Positions 26,009 to 34,342 of a stretch of DNA of 64,000 nt are shown piece by piece (within the stretch, counting starts at the first letter, position 1; every line of letters starts with the position of its first letter). The DNA is from Micrococcales bacterium. GTDB taxonomy: Bacteria; Actinomycetota; Actinomycetes; Actinomycetales; Dermatophilaceae. The stretch is taken from NCBI GenBank assembly GCA_021287075.1, contig JAJTBD010000003.1, forward strand, positions 157,164 through 221,163, given 5' to 3'. The notes under the pieces are model-generated. The model was not told where the DNA came from. It saw nothing but the letters and a program-made list of their open reading frames with translations, and did not search any database. The translations under genes and the position numbers were made by a program.

Positions 26009-27199
26009 TCACCCCAAGGCAGTGGACAGTGCCTGGTCGAGGTCGCGGATGAGGTCGTCGGCGCCCTCGAGGCCGACGGACAGGCGGACCGTGCCGTCGG
26101 TGATGCCCACGGCGGCGCGGGCCTCCTCGGACAGGCGCCGGTGGGTCGTGGTCGCGGGGTGGGTGGTCAGCGACTTGGAGTCGCCGAGGTTGTTGGAGAT
26201 ATCGACGAGCTGGAGGGCGTTCATCAGCGCGAACGCCTGCACCTTGGTGCCGTCGATCTCGAAGGTGACGACCGTGCCGCCGCCGGTCATCTGGCGCTGG
26301 GCGAGGTCGTGCTGGGGGTGCGACTCGAGCATCGGATAGATCACGCGGCGGATGCCGGGCCGCCCCTCGAGGTGCCGGGCGATCGCCAGCGCCGAGCCGG
26401 CCATCCGCTCCACCCGCATGGCCAGGGTCTCCAGTCCCTTGAGCAGCACCCACGCGTTGAAGGGCGACATCGCCGGGCCGGTGTGGCGCATGAGGTTCTT
26501 GACCGGGCCGCCGACGAAGTCGGCCGGGCCGAGGATCGCTCCGCCGAGGGTGCGGCCCTGCCCGTCGATGTGCTTGGTCGCCGAATAGACGACGATGTCC
26601 GCGCCGTGCTGCATGGGTGCGGAGAAGACAGGCGTGCCGAAGACATTGTCGACGACCACCTTGGCGCCGACCGCGTGCGCGAGCTCGGAGACGGCGGCGA
26701 TGTCGACGAGCTCCTGCATGGGGTTGCTCGGCGTCTCGAAGAAGACGGCGTCGGTCGGTCGGTCGAGGGCCGCGCGCCACTGGTCGAGGTCGTTGCCGTC
26801 GACGAGGACGGTCTCGACGCCCCAGCGCGGCAGCAGCTCGTCGACGATGACCATGCACGAGCCGAAGAGCGCGCGGGATGAGACCAGCCGCGAGCCCTGG
26901 CCGCACAGGGCGGAGAGCGCGACGAAGACCGCCGACATGCCCGACGCCGTCGCGAAGCAGGCCTCGGCGCCCTCGAGCAGCCGCAGTCGCTCCTGGAACA
27001 TCGCGACCGTCGGGTTGCCGTAGCGGCTGTAGACGAAGCGCTCCACCTCCTCCTTGAAGGCGGCCTCCGCGTCCTCGGCGGTCTCGTAGACGAAGCCGCT
27101 CGTGAGGTACATCGCCTCGGCGGTCTCCTCGAACCCGGAGCGGGTGAGCCCGCCCCGCACGGCGAGGGTGTCCGGCGACCAGGAGGTGTTGTCCGACAT
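26009..27199 (-). CDS. metZ: O-succinylhomoserine sulfhydrylase (Cys/Met metabolism PLP enzyme)
   Basis: PLP enzyme making homocysteine from O-succinylhomoserine and sulfide. The 396-residue protein has the Cys/Met-metabolism fold: YSRYGNPTVAMFQERL, ATASGMSAVF, DNVFGTP (Asp that pairs with the PLP ring nitrogen), and the Schiff-base lysine in YSATKHIDGQGR (Lys209). C-terminal SLGDSKSL-type segment (NLGDSKSLTTHPATTTH) fits. The start MSDNTSW at 27199 is preferred; the frame remains open upstream through the 33-bp repeat array but that would translate repeats. The closely similar MetB/MetY functions cannot be excluded. Confidence 0.88.
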   Translation of the reverse strand: MSDNTSWSPDTLAVRGGLTRSGFEETAEAMYLTSGFVYETAEDAEAAFKEEVERFVYSRYGNPTVAMFQERLRLLEGAEACFATASGMSAVFVALSALCGQGSRLVSSRALFGSCMVIVDELLPRWGVETVLVDGNDLDQWRAALDRPTDAVFFETPSNPMQELVDIAAVSELAHAVGAKVVVDNVFGTPVFSAPMQHGADIVVYSATKHIDGQGRTLGGAILGPADFVGGPVKNLMRHTGPAMSPFNAWVLLKGLETLAMRVERMAGSALAIARHLEGRPGIRRVIYPMLESHPQHDLAQRQMTGGGTVVTFEIDGTKVQAFALMNALQLVDISNNLGDSKSLTTHPATTTHRRLSEEARAAVGITDGTVRLSVGLEGADDLIRDLDQALSTALG

Positions 27200-27208
27200 G
27201 CCCGAGAT

Positions 27209-27245
27209 CGTATGCCGCCCGCTCACCCCCGCCCCGCGGCATACC
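27209..27245. repeat. Inverted pair of the TATGCCGC motif in a divergent promoter region
   Basis: GTATGCCGC (27210-27218) and GCGGCATAC (27236-27244) face each other 9 bp upstream of metZ, which is transcribed away from the YjbR gene. A hairpin here cannot be the terminator of either neighbour. Confidence 0.8.
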
Positions 27246-27267
27246 GCCCCTCGGACCGCACCCCCTC

Positions 27268-27397
27268 TCAAGCCAACTGGCGAGTTCCGCCCCGCGCCCT
27301 TTAGCCCAATTGGGCACGATCGCCCCGGGCCCTTTAGCCCAATTGGGCACGATCGCCCCGGGCGCTTTAGCCCAACTGGGCACGATCGCCCCGCGGG
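27268..27397. repeat. 33-bp tandem repeats centred on GCCCAATTGGGC (three units plus one degenerate)
   Basis: Three successive 33-bp units (27299-27331, 27332-27364, 27365-27397) share TTTAGCCCAATTGGGCACGA and TCGCCCCGGG; unit 3 has AACTGGG in the centre. A degenerate unit precedes them (27268-27298). The array lies in the divergent region between metZ and the YjbR gene. It is open in one frame on each strand, but no start signal supports translation. Confidence 0.9.
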
Positions 27398-27435
27398 CTT
27401 GCGGCGCACGGGGGTCGGTCGCGATGCTGGACGGC

Positions 27436-27831
27436 ATGAGCGAGCCGCTGTCGATGGACGACGTGCACGACATCGCGATGGCGCTGCCGGAGGTCACGCT
27501 CGGCACGTCATGGGGCGAAAAGCCGACCTACAAGGTGCGCGACAAGGGCTTCATCATCCTGCGCGGGCCGCAGAAGGACGCCGTCGACCCCGAGACCGGC
27601 GAGCTGATGGACGACGTGATCCGCATTGTCGTGCCGACCGACGAGGACAAGCAGGCCCTCGTGGAGTCCGACGGGCCGTGGTTCACGACCGACCACTTCC
27701 GCAGCGACGCGTCCGTGCTGATCCGCGCCCGGGACCTGCCACAGCTGGACTACATCGAGCTCGTCGAGGTCATCACCGACGCCTGGGCCCGGATGGCGCC
27801 CAAGAAGCTCGTCAAGCAGCACCTGGGCTGA
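27436..27831 (+). CDS. MmcQ/YjbR-family DNA-binding-like protein
   Basis: 131 residues of the MmcQ/YjbR (CyaY-like fold) family. LSMDDVHDIAMALPEVTLGTSWGEKPTYKVRDKGFIIL shows the usual opening, and FRSDASVLIRARDLPQLDYIELVEVITDAWARMAPKKLVKQ the C-terminal helices. Biochemical function of the family is not established. The ATG at 27436 is chosen; an in-frame ATG at 27424 is possible. It ends 6 bp before the CsoR operator. Confidence 0.8.
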   Translation: MSEPLSMDDVHDIAMALPEVTLGTSWGEKPTYKVRDKGFIILRGPQKDAVDPETGELMDDVIRIVVPTDEDKQALVESDGPWFTTDHFRSDASVLIRARDLPQLDYIELVEVITDAWARMAPKKLVKQHLG

Positions 27832-27837
27832 GCCGGA

Positions 27838-27854
27838 ATACCCCATAGGGGTAT
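27838..27854. promoter_or_regulatory. CsoR-type copper operator
   Basis: ATACCCC-ATA-GGGGTAT is a perfect dyad matching the TACCCC...GGGGTA operators bound by actinobacterial CsoR. It lies 38 bp before csoR, so CsoR is expected to repress its own operon until Cu(I) binds. Confidence 0.82.
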
Positions 27855-27891
27855 GCTGTTGGACGTCACGACCCGACCGACAGGAGTGGCG

Positions 27892-28173
27892 ATGCCCGGA
27901 TACACCGGCAGCAAGGACGACTATCTCAAGCGCCTGCGCCGCATCGAGGGACAGGTGCGCGGCGTCCACCGGATGGTCGAGGAGGACACCTACTGCATCG
28001 ATGTCCTCACCCAGGTCAGCGCCATCACCAAGGCCCTCCAGGCCGTCAGCCTCGGCCTCCTCGAGGACCACATGGGCCACTGCGTCGTCGACGCCGCGCG
28101 TGAGTCCGACGAGGCCGGCGCCGAGAAGGTCCGCGAGGCCTCCGAGGCCATCGCCCGCCTCGTCCGCAGCTGA
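27892..28173 (+). CDS. csoR: Copper-sensing transcriptional repressor CsoR
   Basis: 93-residue all-helical repressor. The Cu(I) ligands of CsoR are in place: Cys35 (TYCIDVLTQ), His60 and Cys64 (EDHMGHCVVDA). The N-terminal YLKRLRRIEGQVRGVHRMV helix is the DUF156/CsoR hallmark. ATG 27892 with CAGGAG 6 bp upstream; an earlier in-frame ATG at 27853 lies in the operator. It heads csoR-copZ-copA. Confidence 0.92.
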   Translation: MPGYTGSKDDYLKRLRRIEGQVRGVHRMVEEDTYCIDVLTQVSAITKALQAVSLGLLEDHMGHCVVDAARESDEAGAEKVREASEAIARLVRS

Positions 28174-28239
28174 GCCAGCGACCCCACAGACCCAGCCACA
28201 CGGCATACCCAATCCCCCACCCCCGCAAGGAGATCCACA

Positions 28240-28461
28240 ATGAGCACCACGACCAATGTCATCGTCACCGGCATGACCTGCGGCCACTGCACCGCCGCCG
28301 TCACCGACGAGCTCAAGGAGATCCCGGGCGTCACGGACGTCGCGATCGACCTCGTCGCCGGCGGCGACTCCCCTGTGGCCATCACGAGCGACGCCGAGCT
28401 CGACCGCACGGCCGTCGAGGACGCGGTGGCCGAGGCCGGCTACACCGTCGCCTTCTCCTGA
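28240..28461 (+). CDS. copZ: Copper chaperone, heavy-metal-associated domain protein
   Basis: 73-residue HMA-domain protein with the Cu(I)-binding loop GMTCGHC near the N terminus, then the AVTDELKEIPGVTDVAIDL helix-strand pattern. It likely delivers copper to CopA. CAAGGAGATC precedes the ATG by about 5 bp; its TGA shares one base with the copA ATG (TGATG). Confidence 0.92.
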   Translation: MSTTTNVIVTGMTCGHCTAAVTDELKEIPGVTDVAIDLVAGGDSPVAITSDAELDRTAVEDAVAEAGYTVAFS

Positions 28462-30677
28462 TGTCGAGCGCCACCCAGACACCACTCGACAACGAGGTCG
28501 ACCTCGCCATCACGGGCATGACGTGCGCGTCGTGCTCGGCCCGCATCGAGCGCAAGCTCAACAAGCTCGACGGCGTGGAGGCGAGCGTCAACCTCGCCAC
28601 CGAGAAGGCCAGCGTGCGGTATGCCGCGCCGCTCACCGTCGATGACATCGTCGCCACCGTCGAGAAGACCGGCTATGGCGCGAGCGTCATCGAGCCGGAG
28701 GCCACGGTCGCCGACGAGACCGGCCCGCTCGCCCCGCCGAAGCAGACCCACGACCTGCGCTCGGTCGAGTCGCTGCGCATCCGCGCCATCGTCTCGGCGC
28801 TGCTCACCGTCCCCGTCGTCGTCCTGGCGATGGGCCCGGTCCCGCACTTCGCGGCCAACCCGTGGGCGCAGTTCGCCCTGACGACACCGGTTGTCGCGTG
28901 GGCGGCCTGGCCCTTCCACCGGGCCGCGGCGATCAACGCCCGGCACGGCGCGTCCACGATGGACACGCTGGTCAGCCTCGGCGTGCTCGCGGCATACCTC
29001 TGGTCGACCGTCACGCTGGTGACGAGCGGCGGCGCGCACGGGCACTACTACTTCGAGACGGCCGCGGTCGTCACCACCTTCCTGCTGCTCGGGCGCTGGC
29101 TCGAGGCCCGGGCCAAGCGCTCCGGCAAGGAGGCGCTGACGGCCCTGCTCGACCTCGGCGCCAAAGACGTTGCGGTGCAACGGATCGACTCGCGCACCCG
29201 CGCGACGACCGAGGTCCGCATCCCCATCGACCAGCTCGCGGTCGGCGACCACTTCGTCGTCCGCCCGGGTGAGAAGATCGCCACCGACGGCGTCGTCCTG
29301 GACGGCACCTCGGCGGTCGACACCAGCCTGGTGACCGGCGAGCCGATCCCAGTCGACGTGCGCTCCGGCAGCGAGGTCACCGGCGGCACGCTCAACACCC
29401 ACGGGCGGCTGATCGTCGAGGCACGCAAGGTCGGGTCCGAGACGGTCCTGGCCGGCATCACCCGGCTCGTCGAGCGCGCCCAGACCGGCAAGGCCGATGT
29501 GCAGCGCCTGGCCGACCGCATCTCCGCGATCTTCGTGCCCGTCGTGCTGGTCCTGGCCCTGCTGACCTTTGTCGGCTGGTGGATCGGCACGGGCGACGCC
29601 GCCCGGGCGCTCTCGATCGCGACGAGCGTGCTCATCATCGCGTGTCCCTGTGCGCTCGGACTCGCCACTCCCACAGCGCTGCTCGTCGGCACGGGCCGCG
29701 GAGCCCAGATGGGCGTGCTCATCAAGGGCCCGCAGGTCCTCGAGGACACCCGCCGCGTCGACACCGTCGTGCTCGACAAGACCGGCACCATCACGACCGG
29801 CGTCGCCCGGCTGACCGAGGTCACGCCCTCTGGCCGGCTGACCGCCACCGCTGCGCTCCAGTCCGCCGCCGCGGTCGAGTCCGGCTCGGAGCACCCGATC
29901 GCCCAGGCGATCGTCCGCGCTGCCCAGGAGCGGGGGCTGGCCATCCCGACCATCGACGGCTTCCGCGCCCTGCCCGGCAGCGGCGCTCTGGCGACGATCA
30001 AGGGCACCGAGGTGACGGTCGGGCAGGCCGAGCTCTTCGCCGAGGTCCCGGAGGAGCTGCGAGACCTGCGCCGGCCGGGCACAACGGTTTTCGTCGGCTG
30101 GGTCGACAAGGCACGTGCCGCCCTGACCGTGGCCGACGAGATCCGGGAGAGCTCGCCCGCCGCGATCCGGGCGCTGGGCGAGCAGGGCCTCACGGCATAC
30201 CTGCTCACCGGTGACCACGAGGAGGCCGCACGCGCCATCGCGACCGAGGCCGGCATCGACCCCGAGCACGTCTTCGCCGGGGTCAAGCCCGCCGACAAGC
30301 ACGCGATGATCGAGCGACTCCAGAGCGAGGGCAAGGTCGTGGCGATGGTCGGCGACGGCATCAACGATGCCGCCGCCCTCGCCCAGGCCGACCTCGGCAT
30401 CGCCATGGGCTCCGGCACCGACGCCGCGATGGAGAGCGCCGACGTCGTGCTCATGCGACCCGAGCTGTCGGCCGTCTCCGACGCCATCGGCCTCTCCCGC
30501 AAGACGCTGTCGATCATCAAGCAGAACCTCGCGTGGGCCTTCGGCTACAACGTCGCCGCAATCCCGCTCGCGATGGCCGGCCTGCTCAACCCGATGATCG
30601 CCGGCGCCGCGATGGCCATGTCGTCGGTGCTCGTCGTGACCAACTCGCTGCGGCTGCGGGGCTACGGCAAACGCTGA
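28461..30677 (+). CDS. copA: Copper-translocating P1B-type ATPase
   Basis: 738-residue Cu(I) export ATPase. One N-terminal HMA domain with GMTCASC (19-25), membrane helices, the actuator TGEPIPVD, the transmembrane CPC (395-397) defining Cu(I)/Ag(I) specificity, phosphorylation site DKTGT (Asp439), the SEHP nucleotide-site histidine (478), and GDGINDAAAL. The final helices have the Cu-ATPase NLAWAFGYN and MAMSSVLVVTNSLRL motifs. It is co-transcribed with copZ. A GAGAGGCC hairpin follows 18 bp after the stop. Confidence 0.95.
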   Translation: MSSATQTPLDNEVDLAITGMTCASCSARIERKLNKLDGVEASVNLATEKASVRYAAPLTVDDIVATVEKTGYGASVIEPEATVADETGPLAPPKQTHDLRSVESLRIRAIVSALLTVPVVVLAMGPVPHFAANPWAQFALTTPVVAWAAWPFHRAAAINARHGASTMDTLVSLGVLAAYLWSTVTLVTSGGAHGHYYFETAAVVTTFLLLGRWLEARAKRSGKEALTALLDLGAKDVAVQRIDSRTRATTEVRIPIDQLAVGDHFVVRPGEKIATDGVVLDGTSAVDTSLVTGEPIPVDVRSGSEVTGGTLNTHGRLIVEARKVGSETVLAGITRLVERAQTGKADVQRLADRISAIFVPVVLVLALLTFVGWWIGTGDAARALSIATSVLIIACPCALGLATPTALLVGTGRGAQMGVLIKGPQVLEDTRRVDTVVLDKTGTITTGVARLTEVTPSGRLTATAALQSAAAVESGSEHPIAQAIVRAAQERGLAIPTIDGFRALPGSGALATIKGTEVTVGQAELFAEVPEELRDLRRPGTTVFVGWVDKARAALTVADEIRESSPAAIRALGEQGLTAYLLTGDHEEAARAIATEAGIDPEHVFAGVKPADKHAMIERLQSEGKVVAMVGDGINDAAALAQADLGIAMGSGTDAAMESADVVLMRPELSAVSDAIGLSRKTLSIIKQNLAWAFGYNVAAIPLAMAGLLNPMIAGAAMAMSSVLVVTNSLRLRGYGKR

Positions 30678-30695
30678 GCAGCCGCGCTGCGAGCC

Positions 30696-30750
30696 GAGAG
30701 GCCAGTTGTGGTGGGAATTCCGCGTGGATTCCCACCACAACTGGCCTCTC
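30696..30750. repeat. GAGAGGCC hairpin, copy 1 (downstream of copA)
   Basis: A 23-bp perfect stem: GAGAGGCCAGTTGTGG starts the left arm (30696-30718) and the right arm ends ACAACTGGCCTCTC (30728-30750), with a 9-base loop. Related hairpins occur at 34999 and 36072. It could terminate the cop operon, but it also faces the convergent CAAX protease gene end and belongs to a family found elsewhere. Confidence 0.9.
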
Positions 30751-30804
30751 GCCTTGAGGAGGGGTATGCCGCGATGCCGGGAGATGCCGGCACCTGCCGG
30801 CCCG

Positions 30805-31716
30805 TCAGGGCAGCCGCTCGACCACGGCCCGCCGTGTGATGTCCACGCGGCGGGCCTGCCACAGGATGAGGGCGACGGCGATGGCCGTCTGCGCGACCGT
30901 GACGCCGGTCCACAGCGGGTCGCCGACGGCCTCGGCGTTGATATAGGAGTCGTCTCCGAGCCCGGTCAGGGCGCCGAGGACGCCGATCACCATGTTGTTG
31001 ACGGCGTGCAGGGCGATCGCCGCCTCGATGCCGCCGGTCCGCCAGCAGAGGACGATCGCACCGATCGCGAATGCCGCGAGCTCGAGGTTGAGCCACGGGT
31101 CCAGCGTGCCGTGCAGCGCCGCGAAGACGACCACCGAGACGGCGCCGCCCACGACGAGCCCGACCATGGGGTTGCGGAAGGCCGAGCCGACGCTCTGGAG
31201 CAGCAGCCCGCGCGTGGCGTACTCCTCGCCCGCGGCCTGGAAGGGCGTGAGCACGAGCGACAGCAGCAGCACCCACAGCCAGTCGCCCGACGGCCCGCGG
31301 CTCTCGGCGCCGTCGATCGCCCAGCCGCCGACGATGACGAGCAGCCACAGCGGCAGCAGCGTCAGCCAGCAGCGCAGCAGCCACCCCCACCGGATGCGGC
31401 CGACCACCGAGTGCAGCGTCGTCCACCGCTGATAGACCACACCGACGGCCAGGATCGCCGCCACGATGAGCGAGCCGAGCCCGATGTCCATCACCAGCTG
31501 GGTCTCGGCGCTGACGTGCTGGCCGGTCAGCCACGTGTCGACCTGCCGCACCGGGTCGGGCGAGCCCTGGAGGACGGCGATCGCGAGCGCATAGATGCCG
31601 GTCGACATGACCGCGGCGATCGCGAGGACCGCGCCCAGCAGGATGCCCACGATGGGACGCCACCAGGTATGCCGCGTGCGCAGCAGCTGGTGATACTCCA
31701 GTCCCTGCGCGCTCAC
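30805..31716 (-). CDS. CPBP-family (CAAX protease/bacteriocin-processing) membrane protease
   Basis: 303-residue integral membrane protein with about eight helices and the three ABI/CPBP motifs: EEYATRG (EExxxR), FAALHG (FxxxH) and HAVNNM (HxxxN), which form the metalloprotease active site. GTG start overlapping the stop of the hydrolase gene (GTGA), with GGGAGG about 8 bp upstream. Members process membrane proteins or take part in bacteriocin maturation and immunity; no target is evident here, and the peptide operon is 5 kb away. Confidence 0.85.
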   Translation of the reverse strand: MSAQGLEYHQLLRTRHTWWRPIVGILLGAVLAIAAVMSTGIYALAIAVLQGSPDPVRQVDTWLTGQHVSAETQLVMDIGLGSLIVAAILAVGVVYQRWTTLHSVVGRIRWGWLLRCWLTLLPLWLLVIVGGWAIDGAESRGPSGDWLWVLLLSLVLTPFQAAGEEYATRGLLLQSVGSAFRNPMVGLVVGGAVSVVVFAALHGTLDPWLNLELAAFAIGAIVLCWRTGGIEAAIALHAVNNMVIGVLGALTGLGDDSYINAEAVGDPLWTGVTVAQTAIAVALILWQARRVDITRRAVVERLP

Positions 31717-32546
31717 CTCGTCGCCTCCCTCACGAAGTCGGCCACCTGTGCGGCCAGGGGTCCGGACTCCTTGGCCCACGTGAAGTGGTCGGCCTCGCGC
31801 CCGTCCTCGAACGCGTAGTCGACATGGGTGACCTCGGTCCCCGTCATCCGGTCGGTGAAGTCATGGGTCGCGGCCCGTGGCGTCAGCAGGTCGGCGCCAA
31901 GCGTGACGCACAGCACGGGCACGTCGATCTTGGTCAGGTCGGGCACGGCGCCGTCGAGCTCGGGATAGCGGCCGGTGCGGGCGGTGTGCGCCCAGTCGCG
32001 GATGGTGCCGCGCGCCTGTCGCCCGCCGAAGGCCCAGCCCGGCCAGTAGCCCACAACCCGGCTGCCCAGCGCCATCACCTGGGTCATCGCGAGCAGCCCC
32101 GCACCGCGCCGCCCATAGCGCCGGAAGTGCGGGATGGCCGTCCCGATGAGGAAGAGCCCGCGCGCCGGGGACCCGGCCCGGCTGAGGTGGATCGCCGCCA
32201 TCTGCCCGCCGAGCGAGTGCCCGCCGAGGACCACGGCACGCCCGGGCGCCCGCCGGGCCACCTCCGCGAGGAGGACATCGACGTCGGCCGCCAGGGCGGC
32301 ATACCCGTATGCCGCGGAGCGGCTCGCGAGGGGACGCGAGGCGCCCGTGCCGCGGAGGTCCCCGACCATCGGCCAGACGCCCGCGGCGCTGAGCTCGCCC
32401 GCGAACCGGCGGTAGAACCCGGCGGGCGTGCCCATCGCGGGCAGGAAGAGCAGGACGGGCGCGCCGTCGCCGGGGTCGGCGTGGACGTGAAGGGCCAGCT
32501 CCTGCCCGTCGTGGGCGAGGACGATCTGGTCTGCGGGCGTTGACAT
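31713..32546 (-). CDS. Alpha/beta hydrolase
   Basis: 277-residue alpha/beta-hydrolase. The nucleophile elbow is GHSLGGQ; LFLPAMGTPAGFYRRFA gives the oxyanion strand and DLRGTGAS the following turn; the catalytic acid is probably in TLGADLLTP and the His in EADHFTW. The sequence resembles actinobacterial serine hydrolases of the monoacylglycerol/proline iminopeptidase-like group. It contains a head-to-head motif pair (32296-32316) read as AAYGYAA. It is first of a two-gene operon with the CPBP protease. Confidence 0.82.
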   Translation of the reverse strand: MSTPADQIVLAHDGQELALHVHADPGDGAPVLLFLPAMGTPAGFYRRFAGELSAAGVWPMVGDLRGTGASRPLASRSAAYGYAALAADVDVLLAEVARRAPGRAVVLGGHSLGGQMAAIHLSRAGSPARGLFLIGTAIPHFRRYGRRGAGLLAMTQVMALGSRVVGYWPGWAFGGRQARGTIRDWAHTARTGRYPELDGAVPDLTKIDVPVLCVTLGADLLTPRAATHDFTDRMTGTEVTHVDYAFEDGREADHFTWAKESGPLAAQVADFVREATR

Positions 32547-32655
32547 GGCCGTCACGCTACCCACCGGTCGGGCCGCGTGCGTCAGCCGATCGGCCTCGTC
32601 CCGTCATCCGGAAGGACGAGCCGCCCGGGGCCCACGGCCGACCCGGGACACAGCG

Positions 32656-32704
32656 CGACCCGCCAGGCCCGGAGTTGTGTCGACAGCGGGCAGCTGGCGG
32701 GTCG
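32656..32704. terminator. Inverted repeat downstream of the VOC gene
   Basis: CGACCCGCCAG (32656-32666) pairs with CTGGCGGGTCG (32694-32704). It lies 29 bp after the end of the minus-strand VOC gene and before the hydrolase start, so it could end transcription of the former. There is no T tract. Confidence 0.5.
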
Positions 32705-32732
32705 TGTGCTGGTGGGCCGATCGGGCCGGGGG

Positions 32733-33374
32733 TCAGACGGTGACCGTGCGCCCCTTGGCGTCGGTGAAGGTGACCGAGAGGAGGCCGGGGGTGCCGTGCG
32801 GCGCGACGAACTCGAAGTCGATGACCGAGGAGGTCGTGTCGGCGGGCTCGCCGATCCACTCGTGCACGCGCTCGGGGTCGCCGGCGATCGTGAGGTGGTT
32901 GATGACGATGCCGTTGTCGGCGCGCTGCGTCGAGGGGTGGCGGTCGGTCGTCAGCCACTGCACGAAGAAGGGCAGCTGCGGGTCGGTGATCAGGCCGTTG
33001 ACCCCGAGCTGCTTCCACTGGAGCTGCGTGCCGTCGGGGAGGGTGCGGTCGGCGTCGACCGCGTCGCGGCCCAGACGCTCCTCGAGGGGCTTGATGTCCT
33101 CGACCGAGACGACCCAGCCGAGCCAGCCGCCGCCGTCCTCGGAGCGCTTGCGCACGGCCTGGCCGAAGGGCGCGCGGTAGGACGCTGGGTGCTCGAGCGC
33201 CTCGACGACCTCGAGATAGCGCTCGTGTCCGAGCGGGATGATCACGTTGCGCGTGCCAAAGCGGGGGTGGACACCCCCGTCGAAGGTCTCGGCGTCCAGC
33301 TTCGCCGCCAGACGCTCGGCCGTGGCCTGCAGGCCATCCGACTCCGCTGCGTAGCTCACGTGGTCAACTCGCAT
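32733..33374 (-). CDS. VOC-superfamily protein (glyoxalase-like domain)
   Basis: 213 residues starting MRVDHVSYAAES, the usual opening of glyoxalase-like domain proteins, with a second half-module LPFFVQWLTTDRHPSTQRADNG and FEFVAPHGTPGLLSVTFTDAKG. Potential metal ligands include His4 and the Glu in YLEVVEAL. The enzymatic role is unknown. The start at 33374 is chosen because homology begins there; the frame extends 87 bp upstream. Confidence 0.75.
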   Translation of the reverse strand: MRVDHVSYAAESDGLQATAERLAAKLDAETFDGGVHPRFGTRNVIIPLGHERYLEVVEALEHPASYRAPFGQAVRKRSEDGGGWLGWVVSVEDIKPLEERLGRDAVDADRTLPDGTQLQWKQLGVNGLITDPQLPFFVQWLTTDRHPSTQRADNGIVINHLTIAGDPERVHEWIGEPADTTSSVIDFEFVAPHGTPGLLSVTFTDAKGRTVTV

Positions 33375-33488
33375 AACGCAATCGTGGCACACGTTTTGGG
33401 GTGCTTTGACCACGGGTCCCCCCTCCACCACGCGGCATACCTCAGGTGTCTCAGATGTCACAGCGAAGCGGCCATTTCGGGCGCCCAG

Positions 33489-34301
33489 TCAGCCGGGCAG
33501 GCCCCGCTGGCGGACCGCCTCATAGACCACGATCGCCGCGGCGGTGGCGACATTGAGGGAGTTGACCACGCCGGCCATGGGGATCCGCACGCGCTCGTCG
33601 GAGGCAGCCAGGAAGTCGTCGCTCAGCCCATACTTCTCGGCTCCGACCGCGATCGCCGCGCCCGCCCGATAGTCGACGTCGGTGTGCTCGGTCTCGGTGT
33701 CGGGCGTCGTCGAGACCACGGGTATGCCGCGCTCACGCAGCCAGGCGAGCACCTCACCGCTCGTGCCGCTCGCCACCGGCACGGAGAAGACGGTGCCCTT
33801 GGAGCCGCGCACGAGATTGGGGTTGCCCCAGTCGGTGACCGGGTCGGCCGCGATGACGGCGGCGACACCCGCGGCGTCGGCGGTGCGGAGCATGGCCCCG
33901 AGGTTGCCGGGCTTCTCCACGCCCTGGCACACCAGCACCAGGGGCGCATGCCCCAGGTCGAGGTCGGCGAGTGCGGCGCCGACGGCGGGGACGACGCCGA
34001 TGAAACCGTCCGGGCCCTCGCGATAGGCCGTCTTCTCGAAGGGCTGGCGGCTGACCTGCACGCACTCCGCACCGAGCTCGCGGGCCCGGTCGAGGATCGC
34101 CAGCTGCTCGTCGGGGTGGAGCATCAGCTCGGGGCAGTAGTAGACGGCGCGGGGCCGCACACCCGCGTCGAGGGCGAGCTCGAGCTCCTCGTAGCCCTCG
34201 ACGACGGTCACCCCGCTCTCCTCCCGCTGGCGGCGTCGGCGCAGGCCGACGAGGGTCTTCAGACGGGGGTTGGCGGGCGAGGTGATGAGCAGATCTGCCA
34301 T
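33489..34301 (-). CDS. SpoU-family (TrmH/RlmB-like) RNA 2'-O-methyltransferase
   Basis: 270-residue SPOUT methyltransferase acting on tRNA or 23S rRNA. An N-terminal L30e-like substrate-binding domain (SPANPRLKTLVGLRRRRQREESG, VVEGYEEL) is followed by the knotted catalytic domain with motif 1 NLGAMLRTADAAG, motif 2 VGAEKYGLS and motif 3 IPMAGVVNSLNVATAAAIV. The precise RNA target is not visible. Start MADLL at 34301; four codons upstream another ATG exists. It is divergent from the LURP-one-like gene with 41 bp between. Confidence 0.88.
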   Translation of the reverse strand: MADLLITSPANPRLKTLVGLRRRRQREESGVTVVEGYEELELALDAGVRPRAVYYCPELMLHPDEQLAILDRARELGAECVQVSRQPFEKTAYREGPDGFIGVVPAVGAALADLDLGHAPLVLVCQGVEKPGNLGAMLRTADAAGVAAVIAADPVTDWGNPNLVRGSKGTVFSVPVASGTSGEVLAWLRERGIPVVSTTPDTETEHTDVDYRAGAAIAVGAEKYGLSDDFLAASDERVRIPMAGVVNSLNVATAAAIVVYEAVRQRGLPG

Positions 34302-34342
34302 AGCGCTGCCCATCGTCGCATCACTGCTGTGAGAATGCCGCC

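Noticed and set aside
27268..27397. CRISPR array
   Set aside because: Units are contiguous without spacers, palindromic, and there are no cas genes; no other array-like structure in the window.
27200..27435. Extending metZ or the YjbR gene upstream through the 33-bp repeats
   Set aside because: Repeats are open in both directions only because of their composition; no ribosome sites, and homology begins at MSDNTSW and MSEPLS.
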